DNA from: Mogibacterium sp.
GTDB taxonomy: Bacteria; Bacillota; Clostridia; Peptostreptococcales; Anaerovoracaceae
NCBI GenBank assembly: GCA_017512145.1
Contig: JAFWHB010000028.1
Span: 62,001-126,000, forward strand
DNA: 64,000 nt
Direction of reading: 5' to 3'
The notes under the pieces: model-generated
The model's input: the letters and a program-made list of their open reading frames with translations, nothing else
The model's database searches: none
What the model was told of the DNA's origin: nothing
Made by a program: the position numbers and the translations under genes
Part shown: one piece after another, positions 1 to 7,925 of the stretch
Layout: each line of letters opens with the position of its first letter
Numbering within the stretch: the stretch's first letter is position 1

Positions 1-202
1 CAAAGGCAAGAAGATGATCCATTCGGTTCTCGAGGATATCCCGGGCATCGGACCAAAGAGAAGGGCAATGCTCCTTGCTAAGTTCGGCAGCATCGATGCG
101 ATCAGGAAGGCAAGCTTCGAAGAACTCACATCTCTTGATGGGATGACAACTCAGGCGGCAGAGAATATTGCGGAATTCTTCGCAAACAGAGACAAGACTT
201 GA
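1..202 (+). CDS. uvrC: UvrC C-terminus (partial)
   Basis: This is the 3' end of a gene that begins before the window; the frame is open from base 2 to the stop at 200-202. The translation is the C-terminal helix-hairpin-helix pair of excinuclease ABC subunit C, with IPGIGPKRR followed by a second HhH (SLDGMTTQAAENI). In UvrC these hairpins bind DNA near the damage and are needed for incision in nucleotide excision repair. The N-terminal GIY-YIG and RNase H-like nuclease domains are outside the window. An isolated HhH tail also occurs in other DNA-binding proteins, but this spacing and the very C-terminal position are typical of UvrC. Confidence 0.85.
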   Translation, partial: KGKKMIHSVLEDIPGIGPKRRAMLLAKFGSIDAIRKASFEELTSLDGMTTQAAENIAEFFANRDKT

Positions 203-261
203 TTAAATAATTCATCCGTGTTATATTGATTTAGCATTTTGCGCGAAAGGAGAATTTCAAC

Positions 262-552
262 ATGGCAGAGGATATCAAGAACGTAAACGTCGAAGAAGAG
301 GAAGAAGATATCATCACTCTTGAGTTCGATGATGACACAGCAGTTGATTGCTATGTAATGGGAACATTTGAACTTAATGACAAGGAATATATCGCACTCG
401 CACCTGAAGATGGAACAGACGATGTTTATATCTATGGATACAAGCAGCTTGCTGATGACGAGTTCGAGATCCTTGAGATCGAGTCAGAGGAAGAGTTCGA
501 CGCTGCAGCAGCAGAGTTCGATGCTATCATGGCAGAAGAAGACGAGAATTAA
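262..552 (+). CDS. DUF1292 family acidic protein
   Basis: A 96-residue, very acidic protein of the DUF1292 (YrzB-like) family. Residues 17-75 hold the family core (ITLEFDD..., then YIALAPEDG and VYIYGY), flanked by Glu/Asp-rich ends. The family is common in Firmicutes as a short stand-alone protein and has no established biochemical role. The start ATG follows AAAGGAG by about 9 bases. It sits between uvrC and a tRNA gene with no terminator directly after it. The assignment is to the family only, not to a function. Confidence 0.85.
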   Translation: MAEDIKNVNVEEEEEDIITLEFDDDTAVDCYVMGTFELNDKEYIALAPEDGTDDVYIYGYKQLADDEFEILEIESEEEFDAAAAEFDAIMAEEDEN

Positions 553-575
553 TTTAAATTTCTTCTGGTTTATAC

Positions 576-604
576 TCGACATCGACTGAGTCATAGTGTA
601 TAAT
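576..604 (+). promoter_or_regulatory. sigma-A promoter of tRNA-Leu
   Basis: TCGACA at 576-581 and TATAAT at 599-604, separated by 17 bases, lie 31 bases upstream of the mature tRNA-Leu 5' end. The -10 is a perfect consensus and the -35 matches 5 of 6. Confidence 0.7.
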
Positions 605-635
605 GATTGGCGTGCTGCAGAGCATGCCATGATAA

Positions 636-720
636 GCGGATGTGGCGGAATTGGCAGACGCGCACGGTTCAGGTCCGTGTGAGTAACATCGTGAAGGTTC
701 GAATCCTTTCATCCGCACCA
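636..720 (+). tRNA. tRNA-Leu (CAG)
   Basis: A class II tRNA with a long variable arm. The acceptor stem GCGGATG pairs with CATCCGC, the anticodon stem CACGG/CCGTG encloses a loop with anticodon CAG (codon CUG), and the T arm carries GGTTCGAATCC. The CCA end is encoded (718-720). It has its own promoter and is followed by an intrinsic terminator. Confidence 0.96.
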
Positions 721-728
721 GTTTGAGG

Positions 729-760
729 CTCCTGTACCTAAGAGGTACGGGAGTTTTTTT
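729..760 (+). terminator. intrinsic terminator after tRNA-Leu
   Basis: Stem CTCCTGTACC/GGTACGGGAG with a 5-base loop, followed by seven T residues. Confidence 0.92.
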
Positions 761-781
761 ATTACTTCTTCTGCATTAATA

Positions 782-890
782 TTTATACTGCGGTATAAAC
801 CTTATGTAAAAAAACTTGACCAAATTTGCCAAAAATAATTGTTATACAACAATAAAAGAAGTAAAATAAGTTTGTGCTTATAAGCACAAA
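782..890 (+). promoter_or_regulatory. palindromes and possible promoter upstream of oppA
   Basis: This lies in the 164-base gap before oppA. There are two inverted repeats: TTTATAC-TGCG-GTATAAA at 782-799, and a perfect 20-base palindrome (TTTGTGCTTA and its complement) at 871-890. Between them a TTGACC at 816-821 could serve as a -35 with a weak -10 near 840-848. The second palindrome would lie downstream of that promoter, in the leader, where it could be a repressor site or a leader hairpin. The dyads are plain in the sequence; their use as operators is inference. Confidence 0.5.
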
Positions 891-924
891 TCTGGTTTTT
901 GGAAACTATTCTAAGGAGGATTTT

Positions 925-2592
925 ATGAAGAAGAGATTATTTGCTCTCGTAATGGTTGCTGCCATGATCATTGCTACTCTTGCAAGCTGCAGCACACCAG
1001 GCGGCGACAGCAGCTCTGACGGCGGTGAGAAGGTCTTCAAGTATGCTGTTAATACTGAGCCTACAACCTTCGACCCAAGCATGGCCAACAGCATCGGAGA
1101 CAACGAGATCCTGCATGCTAATACAGAGGGACTTACCCGTAACACTGGCGGTGAAGTAACTCCTGGTCTTGCAGAATCCTGGGACGTATCTGAGGATGGT
1201 ACTGTCTACACATTCCACCTGCGTGATGCTAACTGGAGTGATGGACAGCCTATCACAGCTCAGGACTTCGAGTACAGCTGGAAGAGACTCTGCGACCCTG
1301 CTACTGGATCACAGTACAGCTGGTATCCTGCTGATGCTCTCGGAATCAAGAATGCTGCAGCAGTAGCATATGATGGAGCACCTGTTGATGAGCTGGGCGT
1401 TAAGGCTATCGACGACAAGACATTCGAAGTTACTCTTGAGCAGCCTCTGGAAGTATTCCTTTCAGCAATCGGTATGATGGGCAACCTCGCACCTATTCGT
1501 CAGGATGTTGTTGAGCAGTATGGTAAGGAGTTCGCAGCCACAGCTGACAAGAACGTATACTCCGGACCGTTCATGCTGACTTCAACAGAGAACAACGTAT
1601 ATGTTTTCGAGAAGAACCCTGAGTTCTGGGATGCTGAGAACATCAAGCTCGACAGAGTAGAGCTCAACTACATTGAGAAGGCTGATACAGCACTTGCTAT
1701 GTATGAGAATGGCGAACTCGACTTCGTAAGACTTGACAACGCTGTTGTTGAGAACTACAAGGATCGTGATGATTACGGCATTTTCCTGAATGGTAATGTA
1801 GACTACTGCTACATCAATCCTGAAGCAACTGATGCTGCTGGCCATCCAGTATGGGGAAATCAGAACTTCAGACTTGCTCTGAACTATGCACTCAACAGAA
1901 CTGAGTACAACCAGCTGGCTAACAGCGGTCTGTACACACCGTACAATGCACTCTGCTTCCCTGGCCTGACAGGTAAGGGCGGCAAGACATATGGAGAGAC
2001 ATATGATGTCAATTCATATGCATACCCAATCGATGGTGATGTAGAGCAGGCTCAGAAGTATCTTGCTGACGCTATGTCTGAGCTCGGAATCTCTGATCCT
2101 TCTGAGATCGAGATCGAATACGTTACAACAGACGCTGAGTCCAACAAGAAGATTGCTGAAGTTATTCAGGAACAGTGGCAGAATGCACTTGGCATCAAGG
2201 TTAACATCCGTCAGGTAACATATCAGGAAATCTACGCACCAGATGGAACATTCGCAACCGGTGATTATCAGGTTGGTTATGCTGGATGGGGCCCTGACTA
2301 TGATGACCCTACTACATACCTCAACCTCTGGCTGTCATCCAACGATGCTTACACACCATACGCAAATCCTGAGTATGATGCAAAGCTGGCTGAGGCACAG
2401 GCTGAGCTTGATGATCCGGATAAGAGAATGGATCTCCTCAATGAGGCAGAGCAGATTCTTATCTCGGACGGCGCATGGGTACCTCTTCAGGCTAGAAATC
2501 AGTCATACCTGCTGAATCCTAAGATGAAGGATGTTACATTCTACTCATTCAGCATCAATATTGACTGGGCATATGCTGATGTAGCTGAATAA
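925..2592 (+). CDS. oppA: oligopeptide ABC transporter substrate-binding lipoprotein
   Basis: An extracellular solute-binding protein family 5 (OppA/DppA type) of 555 residues. It captures peptides at the cell surface and delivers them to the OppBC permease encoded next. The N-terminus MKKRLFALVMVAAMIIATLASC is a lipoprotein signal with lipobox LASC, so the mature protein should be lipid-anchored after Lgt (encoded near 57 kb) and signal peptidase II act. The start ATG at 925 is chosen over an upstream in-frame ATG at 874 because AAGGAGGA ends 4 bases before it and the signal peptide begins exactly there. Family motifs include TEPTTFDPSMANS near the mature N-terminus and GWGPDYDDPTTYL toward the C-terminus. 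It is the first gene of the opp cluster, separated from oppB by a GC-rich hairpin. The exact peptide preference cannot be read from sequence. Confidence 0.92.
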   Translation: MKKRLFALVMVAAMIIATLASCSTPGGDSSSDGGEKVFKYAVNTEPTTFDPSMANSIGDNEILHANTEGLTRNTGGEVTPGLAESWDVSEDGTVYTFHLRDANWSDGQPITAQDFEYSWKRLCDPATGSQYSWYPADALGIKNAAAVAYDGAPVDELGVKAIDDKTFEVTLEQPLEVFLSAIGMMGNLAPIRQDVVEQYGKEFAATADKNVYSGPFMLTSTENNVYVFEKNPEFWDAENIKLDRVELNYIEKADTALAMYENGELDFVRLDNAVVENYKDRDDYGIFLNGNVDYCYINPEATDAAGHPVWGNQNFRLALNYALNRTEYNQLANSGLYTPYNALCFPGLTGKGGKTYGETYDVNSYAYPIDGDVEQAQKYLADAMSELGISDPSEIEIEYVTTDAESNKKIAEVIQEQWQNALGIKVNIRQVTYQEIYAPDGTFATGDYQVGYAGWGPDYDDPTTYLNLWLSSNDAYTPYANPEYDAKLAEAQAELDDPDKRMDLLNEAEQILISDGAWVPLQARNQSYLLNPKMKDVTFYSFSINIDWAYADVAE

Positions 2593-2643
2593 TGCTTAAT
2601 AGTACGTTAATTCAATAACTCATCATATGGTACAAATCATGAT

Positions 2644-2668
2644 AGGCCCCGGTACCATGCCGGGGCTT
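2644..2668 (+). other. hairpin between oppA and oppB
   Basis: GCCCCGG/CCGGGGC with a 7-base loop, extended by a G-T and an A-T pair, lies in the 101-base gap between the binding-protein gene and the permease genes. There is no T run, so it is not a full terminator. Hairpins at this place in other ABC operons stabilise the upstream mRNA or partly terminate transcription, giving more binding protein than permease; that role is inferred here. Confidence 0.6.
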
Positions 2669-2693
2669 ATCTGTATATTCAGGAGGAAACCTG

Positions 2694-3614
2694 ATGAGCA
2701 AATATATCATCAAAAGAATCATAGCGGCTATTCTGACTCTTTGGGCGCTGATCACAATCGTGTTCTTTCTTGTCAGACTGATGCCAGGTGAGCCTTTCAC
2801 AAATCCAAAGCTCCCACCTGATATTGCGGAGAATCTGCGTGCATACTACGGATTTGATAAGCCGCTTATTGTCCAGTATTTCCAGTATCTGGGCAATCTG
2901 CTTCAGGGAGACTTCGGTTTCTCTATGAAGTACACCAATAAGACTGTAAACTACATAATCGGACAGACATTCCCGTTCTCTGCTGACCTGGGAATCAGAG
3001 CTCTGTGCCTTGCTATCTCATTCGGACTGGTTCTGGGCATAATTGCAGCTCGTAAGCGTGGAACCAAGATTGACTTTTTCTGCGTAATCATTGCAATCAT
3101 TGGTACAAGTATTCCTGATTTCATCATGGGAGCACTGCTCCAGTATTTCTTCGGAATCAAATGGGGACTTCTGCCGGTTGCTCAATATAAAGGATTTGCA
3201 TATACGATCTTGCCTGCTACGGCTCTGGCATTCTACACGCTTGCATCGGTATCCCGTATCATGCGTGCGAGTATGCTGGAGGTAACATCACAGGACTATA
3301 TCAAGACTGCAAGATCCAAAGGACTATCTGAGGCCAGGATCACGATCAAACATCAGATAAGGAATGCGATCATGCCTGTAATGACCATCCTTGGTCCGAC
3401 GGTAGCGGCTGTACTTACCGGTACATTCGTTATCGAGGCTATCTTCGCTATCCCTGGCATGGGTAAGTATTACGTTGAGTGTGTTAACAATAATGACTAC
3501 TCAATGATCCTCGGAATGACGCTGTTCTATGGTATTTTCCTTGTAACAGCAAACCTGATTGTAGATATTCTCTATGGAGTTGCGGATCCTCGTGTCCGCA
3601 TAGGAAAGAAGTAG
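2694..3614 (+). CDS. oppB: oligopeptide ABC transporter permease OppB
   Basis: A 306-residue inner-membrane permease of the OppB/DppB family. It starts MSKYIIKRIIAAILTLWALITIVFF, a first membrane segment typical of the family, followed by an extracellular stretch with the usual PGEPF, then five further hydrophobic helices. The cytoplasmic EAA loop that docks with the ATPases is seen near residues 200-220 (DYIKTARSKGLSEARI). It pairs with OppC to form the channel. RBS AGGAGG lies upstream at proper spacing. It is followed within 10 bases by oppC. Confidence 0.93.
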   Translation: MSKYIIKRIIAAILTLWALITIVFFLVRLMPGEPFTNPKLPPDIAENLRAYYGFDKPLIVQYFQYLGNLLQGDFGFSMKYTNKTVNYIIGQTFPFSADLGIRALCLAISFGLVLGIIAARKRGTKIDFFCVIIAIIGTSIPDFIMGALLQYFFGIKWGLLPVAQYKGFAYTILPATALAFYTLASVSRIMRASMLEVTSQDYIKTARSKGLSEARITIKHQIRNAIMPVMTILGPTVAAVLTGTFVIEAIFAIPGMGKYYVECVNNNDYSMILGMTLFYGIFLVTANLIVDILYGVADPRVRIGKK

Positions 3615-3623
3615 GTGGCATGC

Positions 3624-4547
3624 ATGGCAGATTTAAATAAAGAAATGTTTGTCATCAAAGGCAAAAATATTGAAAAAATGGAAACAATCTCCCGTCCGTC
3701 TCTGTCATTCTGGCAGGATGCCTGGAGAAGATTCCGTAAGAATAAGGCTGCATTTATCGGCCTCTGTATCATAGCGGTTTATGTGCTGCTTGCCATTTTC
3801 GCTCCTATGCTGAGCAAGTATGGATTCTCAACTATGGATGCTGCAAACCAGCATGCTGCGCCATCTCTTGAGCACCTGTTCGGTACAGACTCAACAGGTC
3901 GTGACCAGTGGGTACGTACATGGATGGGAGCTAGAGTATCGCTGTCCATAGGACTGTTCTCAGCTACGATCAACATGTGCGTAGGCGCTGTTATAGGAGG
4001 ACTCTGCGGTTATTATGGCGGCAAACTTGACATGATAGTAATGCGTATCGTAGATATCCTCTATGGTATTCCTAGTCTGATTATCACGCTTCTTGTTATG
4101 ATGGTTCTCGGCAAGGGCGTTGCACCACTGATCATCGCACTGTGCGTTGTCGGATGGATCGGAACCTGCCGATTTGTCAGAGGCGAAGTCTACAGACTCA
4201 AGGAGCAGGACTTCGTTATGGCAGCGAAAGTTCTGGGAGTATCAGATTTCGTCATAATTATGAGACACATAATACCTAACATCATCGGTATGCTTGTAAC
4301 CAACCTCTGTATGGCTATCCCGGGTGCTATCTTCCAGGAAGCATTCCTGTCATATATCGGACTTGGTATAGCACCTCCGAGATGCAGTTGGGGAATCCTT
4401 GCTAAGGAAGGTATCCAGTATCTGAGAGTACATCCACACGAAGTTGCTATTCCTGCAGCTATCATCTGTACAACAATGCTAGCACTGAACCTGCTCGGCG
4501 ATGGTCTCCGTGACGCGGTAGACCCAAGGCTGAGAGGAACTGAGTAG
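3624..4547 (+). CDS. oppC: oligopeptide ABC transporter permease OppC
   Basis: The second permease, 307 residues. It has the OppC N-terminal cytoplasmic segment (SRPSLSFWQDAWRRFRKNK), then a helix (AAFIGLCIIAVYVLLAIFAP), the family motif HLFGTDSTGRDQW, and the C-terminal BPD_transp_1 domain with the EAA loop near KEQDFVMAAKVLGVSD. ATG at 3624 is preferred to a GTG at 3615 because AGGTGG at 3612-3617 fits it. The gene is translationally close to oppB, and 13 bases separate it from oppD. Confidence 0.92.
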   Translation: MADLNKEMFVIKGKNIEKMETISRPSLSFWQDAWRRFRKNKAAFIGLCIIAVYVLLAIFAPMLSKYGFSTMDAANQHAAPSLEHLFGTDSTGRDQWVRTWMGARVSLSIGLFSATINMCVGAVIGGLCGYYGGKLDMIVMRIVDILYGIPSLIITLLVMMVLGKGVAPLIIALCVVGWIGTCRFVRGEVYRLKEQDFVMAAKVLGVSDFVIIMRHIIPNIIGMLVTNLCMAIPGAIFQEAFLSYIGLGIAPPRCSWGILAKEGIQYLRVHPHEVAIPAAIICTTMLALNLLGDGLRDAVDPRLRGTE

Positions 4548-4560
4548 AAAGGAGGAGAAT

Positions 4561-5589
4561 ATGGCAGAGAAGAAAGAAACAATTCTCGAACTTAAGAACG
4601 TCGTATACTCCTTCAAGACATACGGAGGAGAGGTCAAGGCTGTAAGAGATGTAAGCTTTGACGTACGTGCAGGTGAGGTCCTCGGTATCGTAGGAGAGTC
4701 AGGATGCGGCAAGAGCGTTACTGCTCAGTGCATTCTGAGACTTAATCCGGAACCACCGGGGTTCTTCGAAGGAGGAGAGATCTTCTACAAAGGAGAAGAC
4801 ATCCTCAAAATGGACAATAAGGCTATCCGTAAGATAAGAGGCGGAGAAATCGGATTCGTATTCCAGGACCCTATGACATCTCTGAACCCGACCATGAAGG
4901 TCGGCAAGCAGATCATGGAAGTATTCGTAGGGCGTGAAGGCTATACCAAGGAAGAGATCAAGGCCAAAGCTCTTGAGATCATGAAGCTGGTCGGTATCTC
5001 CGATACAGAGAAGAGATTCAATCAGTATCCTCATGAACTCTCCGGCGGTATGAAGCAGCGTGTCATGATCGCTATTGCCCTTGTATCAAAGCCGAGCGTA
5101 ATTATCTGCGATGAGCCGACAACATCTCTTGATGTAACTATTGAAGCTCAGATCCTTGAGCTTCTGCTCGAACTCAAGGAACAGCTTGGAACATCGATCA
5201 TCATGATCACTCACGACCTCGGTGTTATCGCCAAGATCTGCGACAGAGTTGTAGTAATGTATGGCGGCAAGGTCGTAGAGAAGGGAACAGCAAGAGAAAT
5301 CTACTATGAGACTGCTCATCCTTACACAAGCGGCCTCATGCACTCAATCGCAAGGCTTGAGACTAACAGAGGCGAGAAGCTCCATCCTATCGAAGGAACT
5401 CCGCCTGATCTGTTCTCACCACCGGTAGGCTGTCCGTTCGCTGCAAGATGCGACTACTGCATGGATGTATGCAACCAGCTTCCGCCTGATGAGTACAAGC
5501 TTTCAGAAGAGCATATGACCAGATGCTGGCTCCAGCACGAGATGGCACCTGATACTGAATTCAGAAGAACGAAAGGAGATGTCAAATAA
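4561..5589 (+). CDS. oppD: oligopeptide ABC transporter ATPase OppD
   Basis: A 342-residue ATP-binding subunit with Walker A GESGCGKS near residue 44, Q loop FVFQDPMTSLNPTM, signature LSGGMKQRV and Walker B VIICDEPTTSLD. The C-terminal oligopeptide-transporter extension (PVGCPFAARCDYCMDVC) carries clustered cysteines; in OppD/DppD homologues this region can bind an Fe-S cluster. It forms a heterodimer with OppF to power uptake. RBS AAAGGAGGAG is strong. Its stop overlaps the oppF start by one base (TAATG), indicating translational coupling. Confidence 0.93.
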   Translation: MAEKKETILELKNVVYSFKTYGGEVKAVRDVSFDVRAGEVLGIVGESGCGKSVTAQCILRLNPEPPGFFEGGEIFYKGEDILKMDNKAIRKIRGGEIGFVFQDPMTSLNPTMKVGKQIMEVFVGREGYTKEEIKAKALEIMKLVGISDTEKRFNQYPHELSGGMKQRVMIAIALVSKPSVIICDEPTTSLDVTIEAQILELLLELKEQLGTSIIMITHDLGVIAKICDRVVVMYGGKVVEKGTAREIYYETAHPYTSGLMHSIARLETNRGEKLHPIEGTPPDLFSPPVGCPFAARCDYCMDVCNQLPPDEYKLSEEHMTRCWLQHEMAPDTEFRRTKGDVK

Positions 5590-6560
5590 TGGTAGATTAT
5601 AATGCAGAACCTCTCGTTCAGGTCAAAGACTTATGTAAATACTTCCAGGTAGGAAGACATGCTACACTTAAGGCTGTTGACGGAGTTTCCTTCAATATCT
5701 GGAAGGGTGAGACTGTAGGCCTTGTAGGCGAGTCCGGATGCGGCAAGTCAACAGCAGGAAGATGCCTTATCAGGCTTTATGAGCCGACAAGCGGTCAGGT
5801 AATATTTGACGGTAAGGACATCACCAAGCTGAATAAGCATGAGCAGAAGGAATTCTGCCACCGCGTGCAGATGATCTTCCAGAACCCTTACGCTTCGCTG
5901 AATCCTCGTATGACCGTCAAGGAGATCGTAGGTGAAGGCCTCAAGCTCCAGGGCAAGTCAAACGAAGAGATCGAGGCTAAGGTAGAGGAACTTCTCAGGA
6001 CAGTAGGCCTCAATAAGGACCACATGTCGAGATTCCCTCACGAGTTCTCCGGTGGTCAGAGACAGCGTATCGGTATCGCAAGAGCCCTGTCTGTTGATCC
6101 TGAGTTCATCATCTGTGACGAGCCGATTTCGGCGCTTGACGTATCCATTCAGGCTCAGGTACTGAACATGCTCAATGATCTCCAGGACAACCTCGGACTT
6201 ACATACCTGTTCATTGCTCATGACCTGTCAGTAGTCAAGTACCTTTCGGACAGAGTAGTTGTAATGTATCTTGGTACTTTGGTCGAAACAGCAACATCGG
6301 AAGAACTGTATGCTAATCCGATGCATCCATACACCAAGGCACTGCTGTCATCGATTCCTGAGGCTGATCCTGACAAGGCTAAGGCTAACAGACGTATCCC
6401 TATCAAGGGTGAGATATCAAGCCCGATCAACCCTAAGAACTGTTGCAGATTCGCAAGCAGATGCGAGTATGCTACAGAGAGATGCTTCAATGAGATGCCG
6501 GTCGCAAGAGAGATGTCACCTGGACACATCGTTGCGTGCCACCTTATGGAAGACAAATAA
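5589..6560 (+). CDS. oppF: oligopeptide ABC transporter ATPase OppF
   Basis: A 323-residue partner ATPase of OppD. Walker A is GESGCGKS, the Q loop is MIFQNPYASLNPRM, the signature is FSGGQRQRI and Walker B is FIICDEPISALD, with the conserved LTYLFIAHDLSVV switch region. The C-terminal oligopeptide domain also has Cys residues (NCCRFASRCEYATERC). It is the last gene of the transporter proper and is followed by a perfect hairpin and then, 51 bases on, by an Xaa-Pro peptidase gene, so a peptidase may be co-expressed with peptide import. Confidence 0.93.
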   Translation: MVDYNAEPLVQVKDLCKYFQVGRHATLKAVDGVSFNIWKGETVGLVGESGCGKSTAGRCLIRLYEPTSGQVIFDGKDITKLNKHEQKEFCHRVQMIFQNPYASLNPRMTVKEIVGEGLKLQGKSNEEIEAKVEELLRTVGLNKDHMSRFPHEFSGGQRQRIGIARALSVDPEFIICDEPISALDVSIQAQVLNMLNDLQDNLGLTYLFIAHDLSVVKYLSDRVVVMYLGTLVETATSEELYANPMHPYTKALLSSIPEADPDKAKANRRIPIKGEISSPINPKNCCRFASRCEYATERCFNEMPVAREMSPGHIVACHLMEDK

Positions 6561-6571
6561 TAACAATAAAC

Positions 6572-6593
6572 GAGCCGCATGGTGATGCGGCTC
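6572..6593 (+). terminator. weak terminator or attenuator after oppF
   Basis: A perfect 9-bp stem GAGCCGCAT/ATGCGGCTC with loop GGTG, followed only by ATTTGAT. Without a proper T run it may allow read-through into the peptidase gene whose RBS (GAAAGGA) begins directly after. Confidence 0.55.
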
Positions 6594-6611
6594 ATTTGAT
6601 GAAAGGATAAC

Positions 6612-7856
6612 ATGGACAAATCTTTTTACACTAATAACCGCAACAGATTATATGAAATGCTGCCTGAAGGATCACTTCTGGCAATTTTCTCCGGAAAGGA
6701 TATCATCAAGACCAATGACGAATACTATCCTTTCTTCGCTGACAGGAACTTTGTCTATCTCACAGGACTTGAGTGCAAAGAGGCTGTACTCCTGGCCTGC
6801 AAGGATGGAAGCGGCAGAGTGGATGAGAGGCTGTATATACTGCCTCCTGATGACTATGCTGAGCGCTGGACAGGCATCAGAGTCAAGCCTGCAGAGGCAG
6901 AGGCTGTATCCGGCATGGCAGACATCCGCAGCACAGAGGCTTTCAGGAATGATTTCCGCAAGCTCGCTATGTCGGGCAACTACGGCAAGCTCTATCTTGA
7001 CCTCTTCAAACTGAACGACTTTGAGATCGACAAGCCTGCACATGAGTTCCTCGCATATATCCAGAAGAATATGCCTTACTTCCTCATCTGCAGTGCTGAT
7101 GCGCTCCTGAGGAAGCTGAGACTCTACAAGGCTGACTGCGAGATCGAGGCTCTGAGAAAGGGCGAGGAGATCACCGGTGAGGGCATCCTTGCTATGATGA
7201 GAGCATCTAAGCCAGGAATGTATGAGTATCAGTATAAGGCTGAGTTTGACCGTGCTCTCACTTATCACAAGCCGTATCCTTACGGATTCCCGCCAATCAT
7301 CTCGGCAGGTAAGGGCAACTTTGTCATCCACAACTATTCCTATGATGGACAGGCTCAGGATGGAGACATGGTACTCAATGACGTAGGTGTCAACTGGGAT
7401 CATCTCATTACTGACGTATCAAGAGGCTGGCCTTGCAACGGACGCTTTACAGACAAGCAGAGACTTCTCTACGAATGTGCTCTTGCTACATCGGATCACA
7501 TGTTCGAGATCGTAAAGCCTGGCATGAAGATGGCTGCTGTTGATGCAACTATCAAGGAATACAATGCACAGCTGATGGTGGACGCCGGAGTCCTTGATGA
7601 TCCTGCGAATATCCGCAAATACATGTGGCACGGCGGGGCACATCATATCGGATTCGACGTACATGACGTAGTCGAGACACCTGAGATCATCCAGCCTGGA
7701 ATGGTATTCTGCATAGATGTAGGTATCTATCATGAGGAGTGGGGAATCGGATTCAGGGTAGAGGATAACTGCCTCGTAACTGAGGATGGATGTGAGAACC
7801 TCTCAGCAGCTATCCCAAGAACAATCGAAGATATCGAAGCTGTCATGAACAGCTGA
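6612..7856 (+). CDS. M24 family Xaa-Pro aminopeptidase
   Basis: A 414-residue aminopeptidase P-type enzyme: creatinase-like N-terminal domain (residues 1-160), then a pita-bread M24 domain. It should release an N-terminal residue preceding proline, in the cytoplasm (no signal peptide). Metal-ligand positions are D257, D268, a His in GGAHHIGFD (344/345), the residue at 369, and E384. Position 369, normally the Glu of EPG, is Asp (FCIDVGIY), a conservative but unusual change. It lies just behind the opp genes and probably processes imported peptides. The closest functional label is PepP-like Xaa-Pro aminopeptidase; Xaa-Pro dipeptidase is possible. Confidence 0.88.
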   Translation: MDKSFYTNNRNRLYEMLPEGSLLAIFSGKDIIKTNDEYYPFFADRNFVYLTGLECKEAVLLACKDGSGRVDERLYILPPDDYAERWTGIRVKPAEAEAVSGMADIRSTEAFRNDFRKLAMSGNYGKLYLDLFKLNDFEIDKPAHEFLAYIQKNMPYFLICSADALLRKLRLYKADCEIEALRKGEEITGEGILAMMRASKPGMYEYQYKAEFDRALTYHKPYPYGFPPIISAGKGNFVIHNYSYDGQAQDGDMVLNDVGVNWDHLITDVSRGWPCNGRFTDKQRLLYECALATSDHMFEIVKPGMKMAAVDATIKEYNAQLMVDAGVLDDPANIRKYMWHGGAHHIGFDVHDVVETPEIIQPGMVFCIDVGIYHEEWGIGFRVEDNCLVTEDGCENLSAAIPRTIEDIEAVMNS

Positions 7857-7873
7857 TAATCTCAGCCAAAAAC

Positions 7874-7897
7874 AAAAAGGTCCTTGCGGACCTTTTT
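7874..7897 (+). terminator. bidirectional terminator
   Basis: AAAAAGGTCC-TTGC-GGACCTTTTT has a 10-bp stem with an A tract on one side and a T tract on the other, between the convergent peptidase and cysteine synthase genes. It can serve both strands. Confidence 0.9.
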
Positions 7898-7925
7898 TAG
7901 TTTGCGTTATTCGTAAGTATTACTG

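Noticed and set aside
874..924. Upstream start of oppA at 874
   Set aside because: It lies inside the perfect palindrome and would bury the signal peptide; the SD at 913-920 fits the ATG at 925.
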